Shown: one piece after another, positions 7,837 to 16,959 of the stretch | Position numbering within the stretch: position 1 is the stretch's first letter | Layout of the letters: every line of letters begins with the position of its first letter | Assembly (NCBI RefSeq): GCF_018130145.1 | Contig: NZ_JAFCMB010000007.1 | Location: 248,001-312,000, forward strand | Reading direction: 5' to 3' | Origin: Bradyrhizobium sp. AUGA SZCCT0176 | GTDB taxonomy: Bacteria > Pseudomonadota > Alphaproteobacteria > Rhizobiales > Xanthobacteraceae | DNA: 64,000 bases | Position numbers and translations under genes: made by a program | Notes under the pieces: generated by a model | Databases searched by the model: none | What the model saw: only the letters and a program-made list of their open reading frames with translations | Told to the model about the DNA's origin: nothing

Positions 7837-8124
7837 ATGCTCGATACCGAACGATCAGAAGATATTTTGGACGTAGACGTCTCCGACGCCGACGCGCCGG
7901 CCTGTGTCGCGCTCGTGCCGGTGACCCAAACGGTGCACTGGTCGCGGAAAGCGACCATGGCGCGACCCGACCCGACCTTTCTGACTCAACTGATCGCGAC
8001 CGCCGACCAGGCCCCACAAACGCGCTGCATGCGACGTGCCTCGATCGAGGATGCGCAGGCCGCCTATGGCGCACACCCGCAGGAACGCCGCAGCGTGGCA
8101 CGGCGGACCCGGCAGGTCATCTGA
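7837..8124 (+). CDS. Small conserved hypothetical protein
   Basis: 95 residues. An acidic N-terminus (LDTERSEDILDVDVSDADAP) is followed by a segment (ARPDPTFLTQLIATADQAPQTR...) of the kind found in short uncharacterised rhizobial proteins, and a basic C-terminus. There are no membrane helices or catalytic motifs. The start is the ATG at 7837, just after the inverted repeat; the upstream in-frame ATG at 7735 would place the repeat inside the gene. It is convergent with the membrane protein at 8152. Function unknown. Confidence 0.6.
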   Translation: MLDTERSEDILDVDVSDADAPACVALVPVTQTVHWSRKATMARPDPTFLTQLIATADQAPQTRCMRRASIEDAQAAYGAHPQERRSVARRTRQVI

Positions 8125-8151
8125 AGCAAGAAATCTGATCCGACGGACCGG

Positions 8152-8805
8152 TCAGCGCGGCGGCTTGTCCGGCGACGGTGTCGCACCGCTACCCGGCTGT
8201 ATCCCCGGCGAGGGGACTTCCGGCGAGGCCGCATGGGGCGCGGCCGCCGGCGCGGGCGCCGGTTCCGGGTGATCCAGCAACACTGATTCAGCAACCGATG
8301 CCGCGGGCGGCGCTGTCGTTTGTACGGGCGCAGGCTCGGGTTTCGGCTCGGCCACTGGCGGCTCGGCCTGCGGCTCAGCTTTCGGCTCAGGTCTTCTGGC
8401 GCCCTTGGCGGACACCGCAGGCGCCACGACCGCGCGCCGCCGCGTGCGCAAGGCAAGGCCGGACAGGAAGTCGACCAGCGCAAGCGACGTCAGCAGGAAA
8501 TAGGTCGAGGTGCCGAACTTCGGCCACAGCACGAATTCGGCAGCGGCCGCGCCGAACACGATCAGCGACAGCAGATGGTCGGTGAAATATTTCGCGCCGG
8601 GACGCGCGCCTTTGATGACTTCGAACATCAACAGGAAGATGCCGACCGCGATCAGAACGTCGCTCAGCGTCACCTGCCATTCCACGCCCGACAACAGCAT
8701 CAGCTTCAGCAGCGGCGTGCTGAAAGCGACTTCCGGCATCAGGAAGGCGATGATGTTGTAGATCGCGAGCGGAATCAGGAGTAGCGGAAATCCGACCATG
8801 GACAT
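8152..8805 (-). CDS. Small membrane protein with proline/alanine-rich C-terminal tail
   Basis: 217 residues from the ATG at 8805. Four hydrophobic helices lie between residues about 5 and 125, followed by a long low-complexity tail rich in Pro, Ala and Glu with repeated PEP/AEP units. I recognise no enzyme family. The layout suggests an inner-membrane protein with a disordered soluble tail. The frame continues 16 codons upstream to 8853, but AAGG lies about 8 nt before 8805 and those extra residues look non-coding. Confidence 0.65.
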   Translation of the reverse strand: MSMVGFPLLLIPLAIYNIIAFLMPEVAFSTPLLKLMLLSGVEWQVTLSDVLIAVGIFLLMFEVIKGARPGAKYFTDHLLSLIVFGAAAAEFVLWPKFGTSTYFLLTSLALVDFLSGLALRTRRRAVVAPAVSAKGARRPEPKAEPQAEPPVAEPKPEPAPVQTTAPPAASVAESVLLDHPEPAPAPAAAPHAASPEVPSPGIQPGSGATPSPDKPPR

Positions 8806-8942
8806 CGGCGAGGCCTTACTAAAGGAAACTTGAACGCTCCTAAGGCGAAGCATCGCGCTTCGCCACCGGGAACCGTCTTACCCCATCCGTTGGCCGAATT
8901 CAGGCAGGCACGGCTGAATCGCCGCGCCAAGCCTGGGCCCGA

Positions 8943-9128
8943 TCAGGATTCCTTTTTGGCCTTCAGAACCTGCCGGCCCTTGTACATGCCGGTCTTCAGG
9001 TCCAGGTGGTGCGGACGGCGCAATTCGCCCGAATCCTTGTCTTCGGCATAGGTCGGCTTCTTCAGGGCGTCCGCCGAGCGGCGCATGCCACGCCGCGAGG
9101 GCGATGTTTTTCTTCTGGGAACGGCCAT
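8943..9128 (-). CDS. rpmF: 50S ribosomal protein L32
   Basis: 61-residue basic protein of the large ribosomal subunit. It opens MAVPRRKTSPSRRGMRR, the standard L32 start, and has the alphaproteobacterial form without the zinc cysteines. AGAGG lies 8 nt before the ATG. It is followed on the minus strand by the hypothetical membrane protein at 8805 and preceded by mtgA at 9285. Confidence 0.97.
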   Translation of the reverse strand: MAVPRRKTSPSRRGMRRSADALKKPTYAEDKDSGELRRPHHLDLKTGMYKGRQVLKAKKES

Positions 9129-9284
9129 AACGGTCCTCTAGGGGTGTTGTCGGAGGGCATCGTCCTGGTAGCGGACCGCCCAGCGCTTCAAAGCACGGGC
9201 TGTGATGCCGATAAGGCCGCGCTTATAGAGGAAGGGATGGCGTAAAGCTAGGCTTTGCCAAGGTTAAATCGGCCGAAAATTGGC

Positions 9285-9962
9285 TCAAAATGCACGATTT
9301 TCGCTCCAGCACCGCTGCAGCGCGGACGCATTCGCCCGCGCCATGTAGGTGCCGGCCAGACGCCGCACCCCGGGGCCGGGATTACGGGCGCTGCGCCTGA
9401 CCGGATTGGGCAGGATCGCCGCCAGCAGGGCCGCCTCGCGCGGCGACAGGGTCGCAGCCGAACGACCGAACGCGTATTGGGACCCTGCCTCGGCGCCGAA
9501 CTGCCCGGAGGGGCCCAGTTCGGCGATATTGAGGTAGATTTCGAGAATCCGCTGCTTGGACAGCACCAGGTCGATCCACATCGCCAGCGGCAGCTCCAGC
9601 GCCTTGCGGACCACGCTGCGGCCCGGCCACAGGAACAGGTTCTTGGCCACCTGCTGGGTGATGGTGGAGCCGCCACCCGACACCTCGCCTTCTTCGTGAT
9701 CCTCGATCGCATCCTGCAGCGCGCTCCAATCGACCCCGCGATGGCCGCAGAATTTGGCGTCCTCGGAGCCCACCACCGAACGCGGCAGCGCCGGCGAAAT
9801 CGCCTTGAAATCGATCCATTGCCGCGACACCGGCGCGCCCTTGAGCCAGCGCCAGGCCATCAGCGTCGAGACCGGATGGCCGGTGCGATAGAACGGCGTC
9901 ACCAGATACGGCAACAGCAGCAGCACCAGCAAAATCAGCAATAAGATTCGGACAAAGCGCAA
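9285..9962 (-). CDS. mtgA: Monofunctional biosynthetic peptidoglycan transglycosylase
   Basis: Glycosyltransferase family 51 enzyme that polymerises lipid II into glycan strands at the periplasmic face of the inner membrane. 225 residues with one N-terminal transmembrane anchor (about 4-24). It has the catalytic glutamate segment SEDAKFCGHRG near residue 66, the GGSTITQQVAKNLFL motif near 97 and the KQRILEIYLN motif near 136. The start is a TTG at 9962 with GGAAG about 11 nt upstream; no ATG is available near the anchor. Confidence 0.93.
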   Translation of the reverse strand: MRFVRILLLILLVLLLLPYLVTPFYRTGHPVSTLMAWRWLKGAPVSRQWIDFKAISPALPRSVVGSEDAKFCGHRGVDWSALQDAIEDHEEGEVSGGGSTITQQVAKNLFLWPGRSVVRKALELPLAMWIDLVLSKQRILEIYLNIAELGPSGQFGAEAGSQYAFGRSAATLSPREAALLAAILPNPVRRSARNPGPGVRRLAGTYMARANASALQRCWSENRAF

Positions 9963-10149
9963 ATTCGGATGCTTCCGGTTCAGCCCAGCCGGCGTAAGGA
10001 TCGGTCAACAGACCCCTTAATAGGTGACATCACCATGATATTTCGTGGGTTTTCCAGCGCTTTTAAGGCGCCTCAAGCCGGGAAGCGGAATTGACTGACG
10101 CCCTGCCATCAACGATTGTCCGGCAAAATTGATCTGGAGCCATTCTTAA

Positions 10150-11070
10150 ATGACGACCGCCACTGCCGATTTCTCCACACGATTGGATCAGACCGCCGAA
10201 GATACCGAGGCCCTGCTGGCGAAGCTGCTGTCGGATACGCTGTTATCAGACGAGATCGCGCGGCCGAAGCGGCTGATGGACGCGATGCGCTATTCAAGCC
10301 TCGGCGGCGGCAAGCGCCTGCGGCCGTTTCTGGTGGTCGAGAGCTCGGCCGTGTTCGGCGTTCCGCGCGACGCGGCGCTGCTCGCGGGCGCCGCGCTCGA
10401 ATGCATCCACTGCTATTCGCTGATCCATGACGATCTGCCGGCGATGGACAACAGCGACCTGCGCCGCGGCCGTCCCACGCTGCACAAGAAGACCGACGAC
10501 GCCACCGCGATCCTCGCTGGTGACGGCCTGCTGACGCTGGCGTTCGACATAGTGACCCGCGACGAGATTCATTCGGATCCCACGGTGCGCCTGCTGCTGA
10601 CCCGTGCGCTCGCCCGCGCCTCGGGGATCGGCGGCATGGTCGGTGGACAAATACTCGACCTCGCCGGCGAAGGCCGGTTCGGCGACCGCGAACCGGTCGA
10701 CGTGGCGCGGCTGCAGCAGATGAAGACCGGCGCGCTGCTGCGCTATGGCTGCATCGCGGGCGCGATCCTCGGCCAGTCCACGCAACAGGAATATCAGGCG
10801 CTCGACGATTACGGCCGCGCGCTCGGCGAGGCGTTCCAGATCGCCGACGATCTGCTCGACGTCGAAGGCGACGCCGCAGCCCTCGGCAAGCCGGCCGGCG
10901 CCGATGCGGCGCTCGGCAAGACCACCTTCGTCACCCAGCTCGGTATCGACGGCGCCAAGCAGCGCGTGCGCGACTTGCTGGCGCGCGCGGATTCCGCGCT
11001 GTCGATCTTCGGAGCCAAGGGTGACGTACTGAAGGCCGCGTCGCGCTTCGTCGCCGATCGCAAGAGCTGA
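10150..11070 (+). CDS. ispA: Short-chain (C10/C15-type) prenyl diphosphate synthase
   Basis: Elongates dimethylallyl diphosphate with isopentenyl diphosphate to geranyl and farnesyl diphosphate, feeding ubiquinone, undecaprenol and hopanoid synthesis. 306 residues. The first aspartate-rich motif is DDLPAMD (94-100) and the second is DDLLD (233-237); GGGKRLRP near 52-59 binds the homoallylic substrate. The exact product length cannot be read from the sequence, so the symbol is by family. It ends one base before the GTG start of the next gene, and the two look co-transcribed. Confidence 0.9.
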   Translation: MTTATADFSTRLDQTAEDTEALLAKLLSDTLLSDEIARPKRLMDAMRYSSLGGGKRLRPFLVVESSAVFGVPRDAALLAGAALECIHCYSLIHDDLPAMDNSDLRRGRPTLHKKTDDATAILAGDGLLTLAFDIVTRDEIHSDPTVRLLLTRALARASGIGGMVGGQILDLAGEGRFGDREPVDVARLQQMKTGALLRYGCIAGAILGQSTQQEYQALDDYGRALGEAFQIADDLLDVEGDAAALGKPAGADAALGKTTFVTQLGIDGAKQRVRDLLARADSALSIFGAKGDVLKAASRFVADRKS

Positions 11071-11071
11071 C

Positions 11072-11761
11072 GTGCCATCGCAGAAGAAGGAACTCGACGA
11101 GCTCCTCGACCGGTTCAGGAAAAAGCCGGTTCTGCTCCGTGTGGTCTATGGGCGGCCACGCACCTTCATCGCGATCGCAGTCGGTATCGTTGCGTTCTTT
11201 TTGCTTCCGGGCTCGCTGCGGCTGGTAACGCGGCTGCTGGCCAGCTGGGACATCTTCGTCGCGCTGTATCTGGTGCTGGTTTTCACCATGGTGTTTCGCA
11301 GCGGCATTTTGCACATCCGCCGCAACGCGGCGCTGCAGGACGACGGCCGTTTCCTGATTCTGCTGCTGACGGCGCTCGGCGCGTTTGCCAGCATCGCCGC
11401 CATCGTGTTCGAACTCGGCGCCTCCAACCGCAGCGCGCCGGGGCTGGTGCTGGCGACGGTGACCATCGTCCTGTCATGGGCGGCGGTACACACGGCGTTC
11501 TCGCTGCATTACGCGCATGAGTATTACCGCGGCGGCAAACCGGGCGGCCTGCAGTTCCCGAGCGGCGACCAGCATGAGGACGCCGATTACTGGGATTTCG
11601 TCTACTTCTCGTTCGTGATCGGGATGACCGCGCAGGTTTCCGATGTCGGGATTACCGACAAGATCATCCGCCGCACCGCGACCGTCCACGGCATCATCTC
11701 GTTCGTGTTCAATACCGCGCTGGTCGCACTGATGGTGAACATCGCCGCGAGTGCGATCTAG
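11072..11761 (+). CDS. DUF1345 family membrane protein
   Basis: 229 residues from a GTG start directly after the ispA stop. Five to six hydrophobic helices are present, with the family signature FSFVIGMTAQVSDVGI near the C-terminal third and an HYAHEYYR segment before it. It is probably an inner-membrane protein; no function is established for the family. Its stop lies 5 bp from the convergent caspase-like gene. Confidence 0.88.
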   Translation: MPSQKKELDELLDRFRKKPVLLRVVYGRPRTFIAIAVGIVAFFLLPGSLRLVTRLLASWDIFVALYLVLVFTMVFRSGILHIRRNAALQDDGRFLILLLTALGAFASIAAIVFELGASNRSAPGLVLATVTIVLSWAAVHTAFSLHYAHEYYRGGKPGGLQFPSGDQHEDADYWDFVYFSFVIGMTAQVSDVGITDKIIRRTATVHGIISFVFNTALVALMVNIAASAI

Positions 11762-11765
11762 AGCC

Positions 11766-13565
11766 TCAGCGACATACCTCGACATTGCCGCCGCTTGGAT
11801 ACGGGCCGCCCTGGGCAAACGTCTTGTATTCGAGGCGACAGCCGGCGGTCACGGAGCGACAACCGGCCTGATCGCATACGACCTGGCCGGATGCCCGGCC
11901 GGATGCCTGAGGCCTGGGCGCACTGACCTCGGGCCGCGGCCGTTCCCGCACCGGACGCTCGGGGCGATCATCGGTATCGCGCTTGGCCACCGGCTTGTTG
12001 CCGCGGCGCTTTTCGCATTCATTGTCGTCGTTCAGCACCGAACCCTGGGCGCAAGTGATCTTGCTGCAGCGGTCGCCATCGGCCCTGAAGCCATGTTCGC
12101 AGACCAGCGGACAGACGCGTGACGGTTTCAGCTTGATCGCATCGAGCGTGTCGACGCTGGCCACTTTGGCATCAAGCCTGGTCCCGGCGTAGCGGTTGAA
12201 CAGCGTCAGCGAGCGCTGCGAAGCGGCGTTCCAGTCGCCATCGGCGGCGCCGGTCAGGCAGCCGACTCGGCGCAGTTCGGCCTGCACCGACTTGGTGATG
12301 TCGGCCGGGGCCGATGCCGGGGGCAGGGCCGCGAGATTGACGGCCTTTTCCTTGACAGCTTCCTTGGCGGACGCCGGCGCGTCAACCGCGAGGCGCTTCT
12401 GTTCGGCCGCCGCGGCCTGGTCCTGCGCAATTTGCTTGGCTTTTTCGGCGGCGATACGCGCCTGCTCGGTGGCCCTGACATCAGCCTCGGCCTTCGACTG
12501 CTCCGATCTCTGAGCCCCTTCGGCGACCAGCCGTGCCCGCTCCTGCTCGGCCAGCCGCGCCTTCTCGGTGGCGGCTATGCGGATTTCCTCGGCGGCGATC
12601 TTGTCGAGCTGCAGCTTGGCGAGGCTGGCATAGAAGCCGTCGGGATATTGCTTGAGGAAGGCATCGAGCGCGTTCTTGTTGCCGAGCTGAAGCGCCAGTT
12701 CGTAATCGCGGCGGGCTTCGGCCTGCGCGCTGAGCGCGGGCGCGGGCGCAGGCGCCGCTGCGGCGGGCGCCGGTTTGGCGGGGGCCGGCACCAGCGGCAC
12801 GTCGTCGCCGCCCAGCGAACCATAGACAAACGGCTCCTGCCGGTTGCCGGTGGTCTTGAGCACTTCGTCGCGGACAAATCCGAAAGCGCGGCGCACGTCG
12901 AGCCCCGGCGTCGCGATGTGGCGCGACAGCGCTGCTGTGAACGGGCTGTTCTGGCCGTCGCCGTCGGCGGCGGTGAATCCGGCCTTGGCCGAATAGGCGA
13001 TCAGCACGTTCGGGCTGCTCGGCTCGACCTTGGCGAGGCCCTGCCCGATCGCGCGCGAGGCAACCGTCCGCTTCATGGTCTTGGCAAACGGATTGTCCCG
13101 GCAGGCATCGAGAATGACGAGCCGCAATTTCTTGGCCGGCTCGATCGCGATCAGCACGCGATCCAGCGACAGGGCCTCATCGTAAACGTCCGTGTCGCGT
13201 TCCAGTTTTGCATCCACCGGAATCAGATAGTTCGAGCCGTCCACCTCGATGCCGTGGCCGGCGTAATAGACGACGGCGATGTCGGCGTCCCGGGCACGGT
13301 CGGCGAAGTCGCGCAGCGCGCGCCGGGTTTCGGCCGCGGGCAGATCGCGGCGGGAATCGACGACATCGAAGCCGGCCTCCTTCAGCGTCGCGGCGATCTT
13401 GGCGCTGTCGTTAACCGGATTGGCAAGCTGCGGGACATTCCTGTAGGCGGAATTGCCAAGCACCAGAGCGACGCGCTTCTCGGCAAACGCCGGCTGGCAC
13501 ACAGCCAGCAGCGCTGCGGCGGCAAGCACCCATCGATGCAATTTTAGAGATCCAGATCTGAACAT
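11766..13565 (-). CDS. Secreted caspase-like (peptidase C14) protein with coiled-coil and Cys-rich C-terminal region
   Basis: 599 residues from the ATG at 13565; an upstream ATG at 13586 lacks a better site. A signal peptide (about 1-28, ending AFA) is followed by a caspase fold with catalytic His104 (YYAGHG) and Cys155 (DACRDNPF). Next come an Ala/Pro linker, a charged Ala/Glu/Arg-rich helical stretch (about 310-410), a region resembling peptidoglycan-binding modules (about 425-480), a short Cys-rich segment and a basic, arginine-rich stretch. It is probably periplasmic, cleaving after basic or acidic residues. Substrate and role are unknown. It is convergent with the DUF1345 gene. Confidence 0.85.
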   Translation of the reverse strand: MFRSGSLKLHRWVLAAAALLAVCQPAFAEKRVALVLGNSAYRNVPQLANPVNDSAKIAATLKEAGFDVVDSRRDLPAAETRRALRDFADRARDADIAVVYYAGHGIEVDGSNYLIPVDAKLERDTDVYDEALSLDRVLIAIEPAKKLRLVILDACRDNPFAKTMKRTVASRAIGQGLAKVEPSSPNVLIAYSAKAGFTAADGDGQNSPFTAALSRHIATPGLDVRRAFGFVRDEVLKTTGNRQEPFVYGSLGGDDVPLVPAPAKPAPAAAAPAPAPALSAQAEARRDYELALQLGNKNALDAFLKQYPDGFYASLAKLQLDKIAAEEIRIAATEKARLAEQERARLVAEGAQRSEQSKAEADVRATEQARIAAEKAKQIAQDQAAAAEQKRLAVDAPASAKEAVKEKAVNLAALPPASAPADITKSVQAELRRVGCLTGAADGDWNAASQRSLTLFNRYAGTRLDAKVASVDTLDAIKLKPSRVCPLVCEHGFRADGDRCSKITCAQGSVLNDDNECEKRRGNKPVAKRDTDDRPERPVRERPRPEVSAPRPQASGRASGQVVCDQAGCRSVTAGCRLEYKTFAQGGPYPSGGNVEVCR

Positions 13566-13784
13566 GACGCTTCCGGAGCCTCGCACTTTTTCGCACCGGG
13601 TATACCTATCATGGGCATAGGGCCGGGCTTTGTGAGTTGGGTCACGAACCGCATCGACCCGGATCGCGCGGCCATTTTACCGCCAATCCGGCAAACAGGC
13701 CACGGGTTAGCGTGGCAGGCCATGTTTTGACGCCGGACTGATCCGGACGGCCTCGACGCCAATTGCTACGCTTATTCCGGGCGT

Positions 13785-14213
13785 TCAGTGCGGGACAACG
13801 TGACCCTGGTACTGCGGCAAATCGTCGGTGATGGAGAACCAGGGCGCCTTGGAACCCACGAAGATGTGGGCGGACGGGCGGATCGAGGGAGCATCGACCA
13901 GCGTCCCCATCGCGACATGGACGAAGGCGCCGTCGCGCACCACCGAATAAAGCAAGGAGCCGCATCGCCGACAGTGCGCGTTATGACCGGCATCGTCGCC
14001 ATGGATCATCACGATATCGTCACCCGCGGTGATACTGAGCCTGTCGCGTGCGATGCCGGCAAACGGCTTGAACGCCGAACCGGTGGTCCGCCGGCAATTC
14101 GAACAATGGCAATTGAGGGCATATTCGAATGAATCGGCCACCGCGTAACGCACCGCGCCGCAGAAGCATTCTCCGGCCAGAATGCGAGCATTCGAATTCG
14201 CTGAACCCGTCAT
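13785..14213 (-). CDS. GFA-family (glutathione-dependent formaldehyde-activating fold) zinc protein
   Basis: 142 residues with the family's zinc-binding cysteines in order: GECFCGAVRY near 15-24, NCHCSNCRRTTGS near 34-46 and HCRRCGS near 80-86. Members of this fold are annotated as formaldehyde-activating enzymes, but most are uncharacterised. The start is the ATG at 14213. It is monocistronic and divergent from the NTF2-like pair. Confidence 0.88.
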   Translation of the reverse strand: MTGSANSNARILAGECFCGAVRYAVADSFEYALNCHCSNCRRTTGSAFKPFAGIARDRLSITAGDDIVMIHGDDAGHNAHCRRCGSLLYSVVRDGAFVHVAMGTLVDAPSIRPSAHIFVGSKAPWFSITDDLPQYQGHVVPH

Positions 14214-14314
14214 GATTCAATTCCCTGCTGCGGTCTTGAACTCATCCATAGCGCAATGCATCTGTTCGTGGCTAACTTCAACTCGAACAATCCTGCATCC
14301 TGGGGAGGACTATT

Positions 14315-14689
14315 GTGAGCGAAGACCGATCGAGCGTCGAAGCTGTCGTCCAGAATTATTTTGATGGCCTGTATGAAGGCAATGCCGACAAGCTCGGCGC
14401 GATCTTCGATCCCACCGCCGATTTGCGCTGGGTGGAGAAGGGCGAATTGCAGGTGCTGACCGTGCCGGACTGGCTGGATCGCGTGCGCAAGCGCCCGTCA
14501 GCCAAGGCCGAAGGCAAGCCGCGCGAGGATTTCATCGTCACCATCGACCGCTCGGACGAATCCACCGCCTTCATCAAGGTGCGCTGCCAATTGCCGCCGC
14601 GTTACTTCACTGACTATCTGGTGGCGATGAAGCTCTCGGACGGCTGGAAGATCGTCTCAAAATCCTACCGCTACGATCTGCGCGAGTGA
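14315..14689 (+). CDS. NTF2-like / SnoaL-like protein, first of a tandem pair
   Basis: 124 residues with the cystatin-like alpha+beta barrel pattern of the NTF2 superfamily: VEAVVQNYFDGLYEGNADKL at the start, LSDGWKIVSK at the end. A putative lumazine-binding or polyketide-cyclase-like role is often annotated, but no catalytic residue can be assigned. It has a GTG start with GGGGAGGA upstream. By direct comparison it is about 82% identical to the next gene. Confidence 0.8.
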   Translation: MSEDRSSVEAVVQNYFDGLYEGNADKLGAIFDPTADLRWVEKGELQVLTVPDWLDRVRKRPSAKAEGKPREDFIVTIDRSDESTAFIKVRCQLPPRYFTDYLVAMKLSDGWKIVSKSYRYDLRE

Positions 14690-14722
14690 CCCCTGCTTAG
14701 GCCTGCATATGAGGACCGATCC

Positions 14723-15097
14723 GTGAGCTACGACCGTTCGACCGTCGAAGCCGTGATCCAGCATTATTTCGACGCCGTCTACGAAGGCGACGTCGACAAG
14801 CTCGGCGCAATCTTCCACCCTTCCGCCGACCTGCGCTCGCTGGAGAAAGGGAGGCTGAAGGTCCTCGCCATGCCCGACTGGCTGGATTACTTCCGCAAGC
14901 GGCCGTCGGCGAAGGCCGAAGGCAAGCCGCGTGAGGATTTCGTCGTCACGATCGACCGTTCGGACCAATCCACCGCCTTCATCAAGGTGCGCTGCCAATT
15001 GCCGCCGCTCTATTTCACCGACTATCTGGTGGCGATGAAGCTCTCGGATGGCTGGAAGATCGTTTCGAAGTCCTACCGCTACGATCTGCGCGGGTAG
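14723..15097 (+). CDS. NTF2-like / SnoaL-like protein, second of a tandem pair
   Basis: 124 residues, the same length as its neighbour with about 22 differences, clustered in the first half (residues 3-57); the last 60 residues are nearly identical. GTG start with GAGGA upstream, 33 bp after the previous stop. This is a recent tandem duplication in which the N-terminal pocket region is diverging. Function unknown. Confidence 0.8.
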   Translation: MSYDRSTVEAVIQHYFDAVYEGDVDKLGAIFHPSADLRSLEKGRLKVLAMPDWLDYFRKRPSAKAEGKPREDFVVTIDRSDQSTAFIKVRCQLPPLYFTDYLVAMKLSDGWKIVSKSYRYDLRG

Positions 15098-15166
15098 CCT
15101 CGCCCGTCCGCGGGTCCATCCGACCGGATTGACGTCCGAGGGGTTTCCCTGCGAATTGGGGAGATC

Positions 15167-16774
15167 ATGGACGCCAAATTTCAGATCTTTTTGATCCTGC
15201 TCGCCGTGCTGGCAGGCACCGCCCTGCTGGCACGGCGAATCAATGTCGCGTCGGCGATCCTGATGATGCTCGTCGGCATCGTGCTCGCCTTCGTGCCGGG
15301 CATGCCGTCGATCGAACTGCCGCCGGAACTGGTGCTGCTGGTGGTGCTGCCGCCGCTGATCTATTCGGCCAGCGTCGCCATGAGCTGGCGCGAATTCAAG
15401 TTCAACCTCCGCCCGATCACGCTGCTGGCCGTCGGCTGCGTGATTTTCACCGCCTTCGCGGTCGCCGCCGCCACGCATTACCTGATCGGGCTGCCATGGA
15501 CCGTCGGCTTCCTGCTGGGCGCCATCGTCGCACCGCCCGACGTGGTGGCGCCGCTGGCGATTGCCCGCAAGCTCGGCATGCCGCGCCGGATCCTGGTCGT
15601 GCTCGAGGGCGAGGGCCTGGTCAACGATGCGACCGCGCTGATTCTGTATCGTTTCACGGTCGCGGCGATCCTGACCGGCATGTTCTCGCTGCCGAAGGCC
15701 ACCGGCACGTTCGCCGTCATCGTCGTCGGCGAGTTGCTGTTCGGTCTCGCGGTAGGCTGGCTCAGCCTGCGCATGCGCCACCGCGCCCGCGATCCGCAGG
15801 TCGAGATCACGCTGTCGCTGCTCACGCCCTACCTCGCTTTCTGGATTCCCCACCATTTCGGTGGTTCCGGCGTGATCGCCACCGTCGCCTGCGGGCTCTA
15901 TATGAGCTGGAACGGGCCGCTTTTGATCTCATCGGCGACGCGCCTGCAGGGCATCTTCTTCTGGGATCTCGTGATCTATCTGGTCGAGGGTTTTCTGTTC
16001 TTGCTGACCGGCTTCCAGATGCGCTCGCTGTTCGAGAAATCGAAGGCGTTCCCGCTGGACGAGATCCTGTTCGCCACCGCGCTGGTCACGGTCATCGTGA
16101 TCGTCGCGCGGTTCGCCTGGGTCTTTCCTGCCATCTATCTGCCGCGCCTGCTGAACCCGCGCCTGCGGGCGCGCGATCCCAGTCCTCCATGGCGAAACAC
16201 ATTCGTGATCGCCTTCACCGGTGTGCGCGGCGCGGTGTCGCTTGCCGCGGCGCTGGCGCTGCCGCTTGCACTGCCGAATGGCGACGCGTTCCCGCATCGC
16301 GACCTGATCCTGTTCGTTTCCTTCGGCGTCATTTTCATCACCCTGGTCGGACTGGGGTCAGGCCTGCCGCTGGTGGTGCGGTGGCTCGGCCTGACGCAGG
16401 CCGGCCGCGACGAACACATCGCCGAGCACGAAGCCGAGATCGCAGCGCGGCGCGAGGCGCTCGATGCCGCGCTCAAATCGCTCGATGCCATCACCAACGA
16501 CCGCGAATTGACCGACGAAGTCGTCAAGCTGCTCCGCGCACGGCACGAATCCCGCACCAACCAGCTGCCAGATGCGTTCGATCCCGACGTGCAGGACGCC
16601 TCGGCGGCCGGCACCGAACTGACCCGCGAGCTGATCTCGACGGAGCGTAAATTCATTCACGCCTTGCTGCGCGACGGCAAGATCACCGACGAGACCCGGC
16701 GCCGGATCGAGCGCGACCTCGATCTGGAGGAAGCGAGTTTGAGCAATCGGGAGTATCGGAGGATTCCGTTGTAG
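15167..16774 (+). CDS. CPA1-family Na+/H+ antiporter
   Basis: Inner-membrane cation/proton exchanger, 535 residues with about 12 hydrophobic helices followed by a cytoplasmic tail of about 130 residues rich in charged helices. Family motifs are GAIVAPPDVVAPLAIARKLG near 121-140 and EGEGLVNDATALILYRF near 147-163, the ion-binding half. GGGGAG precedes the ATG. It resembles the NhaP/YjcE branch; ion selectivity cannot be told from the sequence. It is monocistronic and ends at a palindromic repeat. Confidence 0.92.
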   Translation: MDAKFQIFLILLAVLAGTALLARRINVASAILMMLVGIVLAFVPGMPSIELPPELVLLVVLPPLIYSASVAMSWREFKFNLRPITLLAVGCVIFTAFAVAAATHYLIGLPWTVGFLLGAIVAPPDVVAPLAIARKLGMPRRILVVLEGEGLVNDATALILYRFTVAAILTGMFSLPKATGTFAVIVVGELLFGLAVGWLSLRMRHRARDPQVEITLSLLTPYLAFWIPHHFGGSGVIATVACGLYMSWNGPLLISSATRLQGIFFWDLVIYLVEGFLFLLTGFQMRSLFEKSKAFPLDEILFATALVTVIVIVARFAWVFPAIYLPRLLNPRLRARDPSPPWRNTFVIAFTGVRGAVSLAAALALPLALPNGDAFPHRDLILFVSFGVIFITLVGLGSGLPLVVRWLGLTQAGRDEHIAEHEAEIAARREALDAALKSLDAITNDRELTDEVVKLLRARHESRTNQLPDAFDPDVQDASAAGTELTRELISTERKFIHALLRDGKITDETRRRIERDLDLEEASLSNREYRRIPL

Positions 16775-16791
16775 GCCCGTATCCATCCACA

Positions 16792-16940
16792 CGTCGTCCC
16801 GGCCTTGAGCTCAGATGCGCAATTGCGCATCGGGGGACCCATAACCACCAGCGATCATTGTTTTAACACGCTGATCGTTGTCTTTCTTTTTCAACAACGC
16901 CCGCCGCGGCGTATGGGTCCCGGCGTTCGCCGGGACGACA
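16792..16940. repeat. Long palindromic element, CGTCGTCCCGG family, copy B, carrying a nested palindrome
   Basis: Same family as 5759-5880. The left arm is interrupted after CCTTGAG by an insert containing the perfect 18-bp palindrome GATGCGCAATTGCGCATC at 16814-16831. The right arm GGTCCCGGCGTTCGCCGGGA ends near 16940. It separates the antiporter from the convergent Rieske gene. Confidence 0.9.
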
Positions 16941-16959
16941 CGAGAGAAGCAGCCCGCCC

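Noticed and set aside
12432..13547. 371-codon plus-strand open frame opposite the caspase-like gene
   Set aside because: No start site; complement of the signal-peptide-bearing caspase gene.
14657..15856. 399-codon minus-strand open frame across the NTF2-like and antiporter genes
   Set aside because: Spans two real plus-strand genes and is rich in His/Gln/Arg/Asp, typical of an antisense frame.
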